Shown: piece by piece, positions 43,545 through 49,499 of the stretch
Position numbering within the stretch: position 1 is the first letter of the stretch
Layout of the letters: every line of letters begins with the position of its first letter
Origin: Mesotaenium endlicherianum
Lineage: Eukaryota; Streptophyta; Zygnematophyceae; Zygnematales; Mesotaeniaceae
Length of the DNA stretch: 49,499 bases
Direction: 5' to 3'
Assembly: GCA_009602735.1 (NCBI GenBank)
Contig: WELA01001939.1
Location: 424,437-473,935, forward strand
Position numbers and translations under genes: made by a program
Notes under the pieces: model-generated
The model's input: only the letters and a program-made list of their open reading frames with translations
Database searches by the model: none
What the model was told of the DNA's origin: nothing

Positions 43545-44193
43545 AATATTAAGTCTGCTGGATATTTAACACTTAGTAAATGACTTAGCCGAGAGCAGCA
43601 GGCTGAAGTCAATTAGGTCAGCCTATTGACTAAGGTCAGCTTGCTGACACATTCTTTGACAGTCAGCTGACTGCCGTACTCGGTAGCAGCGAACTGCCTA
43701 GTTATGTATCTAAGTGTGGTGTGCTAGATGAGTGGCCAGATGACACCCTTGAGGTGGATGGCGATTCGGGATGATGGGAGATGGCTGTGGATTTGGTTAG
43801 CCGAGGTCCTACCAACGTGGTGAACTCCCGGGTAGGCGGTGCCATCGCACTTGCCGTTGAACAGTAAACTTATTCCATGTACATATGCTAGGTATTGCCC
43901 TCGAGTTGGCATCCAAAAACGAGGCCAACTCTCTTGTATTGCTTACTGAGAGATATCTGAATCCAAGGCGAGAAGTCATTGATACGCACTGTTTTCTAGC
44001 CTTGCTTATGTATGAGTTTATTGATTGCATTATTGATGCTAGTTTACTTGCATTTGACTTGCGAGTATTGTTCACTGCTAGTGGGTTGTCTTTTTCAGTT
44101 TAATCAGTTAACAGAAAATACCATAAAGATCACTCGCTGATATAAAGATGTTCATTAATTATTAATCGCCTATTGGTAAGTCGATTCATTTCA
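43545..44193 (+). repeat. E4 3' LTR (family 2), 5'-truncated
   Basis: Runs from GAATATTAAGTCTGCTGG to GTCGATTCATTTCA. The first ~90 bp of the LTR are missing next to the polypurine tract. It shares variants with 6572-6862 and contains the core hairpin (about 43797-43850). Confidence 0.85.
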
Positions 44194-44519
44194 AGTTCCT
44201 TTGGGATCGCAAAGAATCCCAATGCGTGCTGTTTGGTCCGTTAAATTGCAAATTGACTCTTGAAGCCTTTCCACTAGGCCGCGCTAGGGGTCGATAGGTG
44301 GAGTCCATTATAAAGTGAATATCTCCTTTGATCTGTCTAAATGACATAAACTCAGTTGCATTCGAAATATGAATCAACGCATTACACTTTTATGACTGGG
44401 AAAGGTTGAAAAGGTCATCATATGGATGGGTAAAGTCAAATGCAAAATGATAATCCTAGATTGCTCTTCATACACGTCTAGCTCGTTCTTGATAATCAAC
44501 CTCGACTCAACATGACAGT
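44194..44519. other. Host flank right of the transposon stack
   Basis: About 330 bases without a recognisable gene or repeat. Two short minus-strand frames have no motif. Confidence 0.45.
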
Positions 44520-46640
44520 TTGTATATAGCAATTGCGGCATATCTTTATTTCTTTGCATAATTTGCAAAAAATTACTTAAAAGTTGTAATTGTGCATTGT
44601 TATATCATTGAGCATCGTTGCTAGTGTTGTCCTTGAATTCAATGGTCTTCACTCAAGATAGTAACAAAAAGATGGTAGCCACCAAGAATTATAAGCATGC
44701 ATGTAATGTGAAATGAAACAGAGACACCTCATACACAAAGACCTTGTTAATAAAGGAAATTGGCACTGACGTAGTCACCTTATATCTTCATTATCATTTG
44801 TATATGTGATTGATATTAACTAGCTCTTATCTACTTTGAAGCCTGCAACTTTCATCAATTGAGGACATGCAAGTCAATTTGCAAACATATGCCATGATGG
44901 AGAAAAGACCATCAATTCTCTATGCATTTATCTCACTCTATCGACATGTATTTGCGACTCGGGCTTCAATCATATGTTTGAGACTCAGGCTTCAATTGTT
45001 TTCATATGTAGAATATCGTAATATTAGCTGGATTTCAACGTTAAATAGTCAACACCATATACTGGAATATTGCAAGAATATGATTGCTATTCTATTGCCA
45101 CGTCGTCGTCGTGTATTTGGTAACTGCAACTCAGTATGTCTTGCTCTCATTTTCAACTTTCAAACTTTTGATGCCGGTAGACATGTTATGTAAGGCGGTG
45201 TCTATTTTTGTTCCCTTGCCCTTCACGATTTAGCATATCTTCTCTATTGATTCTTTTAGCAAATGCTCAAGCATGTTATTGCTCTTTCATGCTCTCTTGC
45301 ATTTTTCAAGGGTCATGCAATGTGTTAACAATCAATGATTCCAATCTTGTTAATATATATAATCTAGAATTTATTAGGTCTTATTAGTCTTATTTAATCA
45401 CATTTTGCATACATCTTGGCTGTTTCTTTCTTGCTCCCCTGTACTTTACAAGGGTCATGTGATATTCTTTATTTGTTTATGTAGACCTTCTGTGTTCCTA
45501 AAGTTTACTTAATTTTACTTGCCTTTTATAAGTGACGTAATAAAACAAGCATTGTTGACTACCCCTGGGGATAGCTGTATTCAGACAGTGCTGGACAGAA
45601 CGATTACCACCAATTACTACTGTACATATTAACGTGATTAGAAGTAATACATTTGACCTGGTCACTCGAGGCCCGCTCGGCGAGAGGTGTTGTTTCGGAG
45701 GTGCTCTAGGTTGATAAGGATTACGTACGAGATACTTTCCAAGAGTATTTGATATGGTTACGACTTTTACTCGTATAATTTATGATTCGCGATAGCATTC
45801 ACTTCCGCACTCACGCTTAAACCTTTGCTCATTTATTTACAAAAAGTCTCGCAGACGAGCCAGCTCAAGCCAGCTCTGCTCGTAAATTCGAAGATTTGGT
45901 CAGCCCGTACCACGCCTCTAGCTTGCTCTGGCTGCGCTAGCTAGATTTTTTTTCGCTTAAGCTTCTAATTCTGCTGGTGCCTTGGAGAGGAAGAAGTGAG
46001 GTTTGTAAGTTGGAATTTAAAGGTTCTCTGGAAGAACGTCTTTTTATTTGTCTCTGAGGGTTGGTTGAAGGGCTTCCAAACATCATGCAGAACGCTCCAG
46101 GGCAAGAAGGGGCATGGGGTGGACAGCAGCAGCAGGGTCAGCAGGGTTCAGAGGAAATGAAGACCTTGTGGATTGGTGACTTGCAATATTGGATGGATGA
46201 GAACTACTTGTGGACTGCTTTCTCTCAAACTGGAGAGGTGATTAGTCGTTCATGTAGCTCAATTCAATATTTGCCATACCATGTGAGATATGTGCTAGGT
46301 GCTGACGTTGTAAGGAGACGACTTGCAGGGGTTTGCTGTTTCTTACTTGTTTCGTTCCTTTGTTTTGTCCACTCAGTTTGAATATTAAGCATTTTATTCC
46401 ACTTGCAAGGAATTGGTTGTTGTCGGGTCCGTCTGTGTATGTGATTTCGAAAAAGGCCAGCCGGATGTTGCCCAAATTTCGCTTTAACCTTATGCAAGTC
46501 GCTTGTAGCAGCTCAAATTGATTCTTCTTGTTGATGTAATGAACCTGAGTCCTTTTTGTGCAAATTGCACCTTTTTATTTCATGTTGGGTCACGACGAGC
46601 CATGTTTCTCCGCAAGAGTATTCAATCCTGTGTCCCTCAT
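44520..46640 (+). repeat. Right copy of the RBP45-like 5' duplication
   Basis: Counterpart of 745-2420. It includes the upstream region, 5' UTR, exon 1 and part of intron 1 of the intact gene. The right copy has insertions relative to the left (for example about 44920-45090), so neither copy is a simple derivative of the other. Confidence 0.8.
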
Positions 46641-49150
46641 ATCGTATCCAGGCAAGTACGTTGTCAAATTCAATGTGAACAAGTGACATTGGCTCGTGTA
46701 TGCTCGACGACAACATAATTCATTTTTGCATACTTTGGTTTTTGAGTGTGATACTTCTGTTCTTTTGTAACTATGGATAGTAAGTGCGCAGATATCCTCT
46801 TGCCTCCTGTTTTGATCTTCTTCCCCGTTCACTTAGTTGACGTCTATTGGGTTCCATTTTCTACCTCAGACTCCGCTCTGTTGTTGGTGAAAAGAGGGTA
46901 TGGTGCTGCTACCTGGGTCACGAGAAGGGGACTCACATGTCATTTAAAACTCAGTTGACGCAGTCAAAAAGTGTCACATGCTGGACTAGTTGTGGTGCAA
47001 TAGCGATGGGTAGGGCTTTTCCAGAAGGCACCTAACCTGGGGAACTTCTCCATGTGCTTTTCACAATCGAAGGATTAAAACTAGAGTGAAATAAGAAGAT
47101 GGAAAGGCAAGTGCCAGAGTCAGTTCTCACCTGCCTGAGTGCGAGCCTGAGTGCGAGGACTTTTTGTGTGCATGGTACGTGTACTTATATATATGTATAT
47201 TCATGTGTGTGTATATACGTGTGGGAGCAGGTGCAATCTGCAAAGGTCATCCGGAACAAGACGACAGGTCAGTCCGAAGGCTATGGCTTCCTCGAGTTTG
47301 CCAACCACGCGGCTGCCGAGCGAGTGCTGCAGACCTACAACGGCCACCCGATGCCGCAGACTGAGCAGCCCTTCCGCCTCAATTGGGCTTCCTTCGGAAT
47401 CGGGGAGCGCAGGTGCTCATCGCGTCCCTTGTCTTGTGCCATGTTGCTCGTGTTAAAGAGTGTAGCCTTGAGACCGTAGACACTCTAAGGGAGTGTCGCA
47501 GGAGAGAACGGAAGTAACCGACATGCTTGTGCTCTTGGATGATGACGATGTTTTTTCTTGAAGGAAGGGCTACTTTCTGCAGAGTGTGCCGGAGGGGCAG
47601 CATTGGGAGGGATGGATGCGTGATTGCAGTCGCTTTGTGCTCTCTCACGGCCTGTCTTATTCTCAGGAGTATTGTATTCTGCTAAAGCCCCATGCCTCGA
47701 GGCGATGTCACAAGTCTGTAAGCACTCCGTATGAAACGATATAAAGCGTTGCGTATGCTCACCTCTGCTGTGTCAGTCTGCTGTGCCATACATGCTTCAT
47801 CCATTTGAGGAGCACACTTGCTGGCCGCAGGCTGACCGCGTCATGAGACTGTGGGGCTGTAGAGGTACACAGTAGGATGGGGGCTGCGCTGTGAGAGAGT
47901 GGTTAACTGGCTTGACTCCTGAGACGTGGAGCGTGCAGTAATAACACGGTTGTGTAAAGGCGACAGGACGGTGCGATAGTGGGGATAACGCAGCGAGAGC
48001 ATGCGATAGAGCGGCCTGAAGAGAACGCAATAGTGTGGCGCAATTTGGCACAGAGGATTAAAATCCCCTGGCCTGCGAGTGCAGTAGTATGGCACAAAGG
48101 ATGCCACAGAGTGGCATGGCAAGCACTGTGATATGGCTTATCGCGCCCAAATAATGTCGCTGCAGAGAATGCAGTGGCGTGCTGAAATCACACTGGAAGC
48201 AACGGTGCTGTGGCCCTGCAGTTGAGTGTCTGGTGCTTGGGCTGTACATGGCCGGATGCTTTGTTGGAGGGCCAGTTCAGTGGACGCTGTGATGAAGGTT
48301 CACTTAGACGCTCCAAGCATCTAACCTCATTGTCGTCGATGTTTCAGTTCATTCGAGGTCCTATTAGCTGCTTCAACCACGTGAGTGGTGCTGATAACTC
48401 ATGCCAGCTCTCTCTGCCTGCGACCCGTGCGACTCATACCCAGACTGCCAGCTATGCCTGGTTCCGAAGCGAGCAGGCCAGAAGCAGAATTAAGGTCACC
48501 AGAAGGATCCCTACTCTCACAGCTCCCTCGCAGCCTTGGCTGCTCCTGCTCGCAAGTGCCCTAGTTGTTCCCCCCCCTCCCTCCCCTTAAAGTCCTAGAA
48601 GCCCTATACTCTGCCCCCGTCATGGGGCGAGCGTGCACGCAACTGCGTAAGCTGTTACATAATCAATCCCAGACATCATGTACGCTGCCCCTCCGCGGCG
48701 CGTGTGTGTGGCGACCGCCCAAGCTGTTGCCCTCTAAGTTTTAGAAGCCCTGCGTGCTGTCTTTGGTGCTGTTCTCCATGGCTTTGTGTGTGCTTGAAGC
48801 TGCCCAATCTGTTCCGCCCTACGTCCCCGAAACCCCCTGTGCTGTCTCATGAGCTGTTCCTCCATGGTTGCGTTCCTGAGGGAGGTGACGAGCACTCCAG
48901 TGCACTTTTTCTTAGCCGTTCCTGCTCGTAGTCGCCCAGGGCTGTCGCGTGATTCCTTTGCGCTGTCCTGTGTGCTGACCCTCAATGGCCTCCATGGTTC
49001 TGTGCGTGCGTGCGTGCGTGCGTGCGCGCGTGCAGGCCTGAGGGCGGCAACGAGCACTCCATCTTCGTGGGGGACCTGGCCAATGACGTGACGGACTACG
49101 TGCTGACGGAGACCTTCCGCAACCAGTTCCCCTCTGTCAAGGGCGCCAAG
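46085..49150 (+). CDS. RBP45: RBP45/RBP47-like RNA-binding protein, partial (exons 1-3)
   Basis: Exons 46085-46237, 47231-47412 and 49036-49150 (150 codons) join in frame, with introns 46238-47230 and 47413-49035 bounded by GT and AG; the gene continues past the window. The ATG starts MQNAPGQEGAWGG, followed by a short Gln run as in plant RBP45/47 proteins. RRM1 has RNP2 LWIGDL (about residue 28) and RNP1 EGYGFLEF in exon 2. The linker NWASFGIG is typical of this subfamily. RRM2 begins with RNP2 IFVGDL in exon 3 and runs to FPSVKGAK. Such nuclear/cytoplasmic proteins bind U-rich and poly(A) RNA and act in mRNA metabolism (family knowledge). Exon 1 ends in phase 0; exon 2 ends in phase 2, completed by the first base of exon 3. 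Whether it is RBP45 or RBP47 is not settled. Confidence 0.93.
46238..47230 (+). other. RBP45-like intron 1
   Basis: 993 bp, GAG|GTGATT to GGGAGCAG|GTGC. TG/TA-rich simple sequence (about 47165-47225) takes the place of a clear pyrimidine tract before the acceptor. The first ~400 bases are duplicated at 1997-2420. Confidence 0.8.
48882..48908 (+). repeat. Pseudo-exon: partial copy of RBP45-like exon 3 start
   Basis: GAGGGAGGTGACGAGCACTCC reads Glu-Gly-Gly-Asp-Glu-His-Ser and matches the exon 3 start (Glu-Gly-Gly-Asn-Glu-His-Ser) with few changes. It is preceded by the CTCCATGG phrase that also precedes the true exon. It lacks an AG acceptor at the corresponding place. Confidence 0.65.
49003..49033 (+). 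repeat. TGCG microsatellite at a splice acceptor
   Basis: About seven TGCG units (the last ones degenerate to CGCG) end in TGCAG, the acceptor of exon 3. The usual pyrimidine tract is replaced by the repeat. Confidence 0.8.
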
Positions 49151-49499
49151 GTGGGTGTGGCCCTCTGAAAGGCTCCGCCACCAGAGGCTTCTGTTTTGTG
49201 ACTCCATTTACGTAGTTCTCCCCCTGCCCTTCCGCCTACTGTCTGGCTGGCGATACGGTCTGCTTTCCTTGTGCGATGAGGACCAGCTGCTCTTTCTCCT
49301 GCTGCTGCTGCTGCTGCTGGGCCAGGAGTGCAAAACGCGCATGCTGCAGGCATACATGCATTGCGTGCTTGCATTCACGTCTGCTAGAGGTGCATGCTTT
49401 TGAGACGCTACTGGTATGTTCCAAGATGGTCTAACTTATACACTTGAAGGCCCCATCTGTATACGGTTTCTGACCTTTGCTTCTCTCCCCCCCCCCCCC
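49151..49499 (+). other. Start of RBP45-like intron 3
   Basis: Begins AAG|GTGGGTG after exon 3. No further exon motif is seen before the end of the window. It includes a CTG microsatellite (about 49300-49319) and ends in a C run at the window edge. Confidence 0.65.

Larger units (their letters stand above)
47413..49035 (+). other. RBP45-like intron 2
   Basis: 1623 bp, CGCAG|GTGCTC to TGCAG|GCC. The 3' half (about 48590-49035) holds degenerate repeats built on CTGTGCTGT...CTCCATGG. A partial copy of the start of exon 3 lies at about 48882-48908, and a TGCG microsatellite abuts the acceptor. Confidence 0.8.

Noticed and set aside
46061..46084. Upstream in-frame extension of RBP45-like exon 1
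   Set aside because: The extension begins at a TTG, not an ATG. The ATG at 46085 also agrees with the duplicated copy at 1906.

Overview
The window is nuclear DNA from a land plant. The only host gene is an RRM protein of the plant RBP45/RBP47 type with GT-AG introns. Almost everything else is nested transposable elements, including chromodomain Ty3/gypsy elements primed by initiator tRNA-Met. The large repeat load, the chromoviruses and two piggyBac-like transposons suggest a seed-free plant such as a fern, lycophyte or moss. That placement is inference and was not tested. The window starts in a G run, ends in a C run and has one 225-base N gap.

Layout. 1-6571 is host flank; about 745-2420 is a decayed copy of the promoter, first exon and start of intron 1 of the RBP45-like gene found intact at 46085-49150 (partial, runs off the end). 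6572-44193 is one stack of insertions. The outer shell is an old LTR-family-2 element (call it E4) with LTR remnants at 6572-6862 and 43545-44193. Inside it sits E1 (LTR family 1, 6863 to about 22559), a decayed chromovirus. E1 is broken by a solo LTR of its own family (11213-11777, containing the gap) and by E2 (12810-21629), a complete chromovirus with TSD CAGCC. Also inside E4 is E3b (22564-43344, minus strand), an LTR element without gag or pol. E3b carries PB2 (22667-24803) and PB1 (28588-41083), two piggyBac-like elements. PB1 is in turn broken by E3 (29776-36483, a plus-strand sister of E3b), a solo LTR (37220-38153) and a probable LTR (39005-39598). E3 contains one more solo family-1 LTR (32327-32829). 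The deepest nesting is five levels: E4 > E3b > PB1 > E3 > solo LTR1.

How the parts relate. E2 has an intact gag, an intact pol joined to gag by a textbook -1 frameshift signal, and an intact third gene (558 codons, no recognised family) with its own TATA-like box, candidate intron and flanking polypurine tracts. E3/E3b have no coding capacity, but share E2's LTR termini, primer site, hairpin plus polypurine module and an LTR core hairpin, so they look like non-autonomous partners of the E2 family. PB1 and PB2 share an unusual N-terminal domain and an AT-hook ahead of the piggyBac domain. PB1 is a pseudogene; PB2 keeps only the N-terminal half, but in an uninterrupted frame.

Boundaries rest on matching target-site duplications (GCACC, CAGCC, CTACT, TGAGC, TTAA, TTAT; near-matches GCAGA/GTAGA and ACCCA/CCCCA) and on comparing filled and empty sites within the window. 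Sequence comparisons were made by eye; no percent identities were computed.
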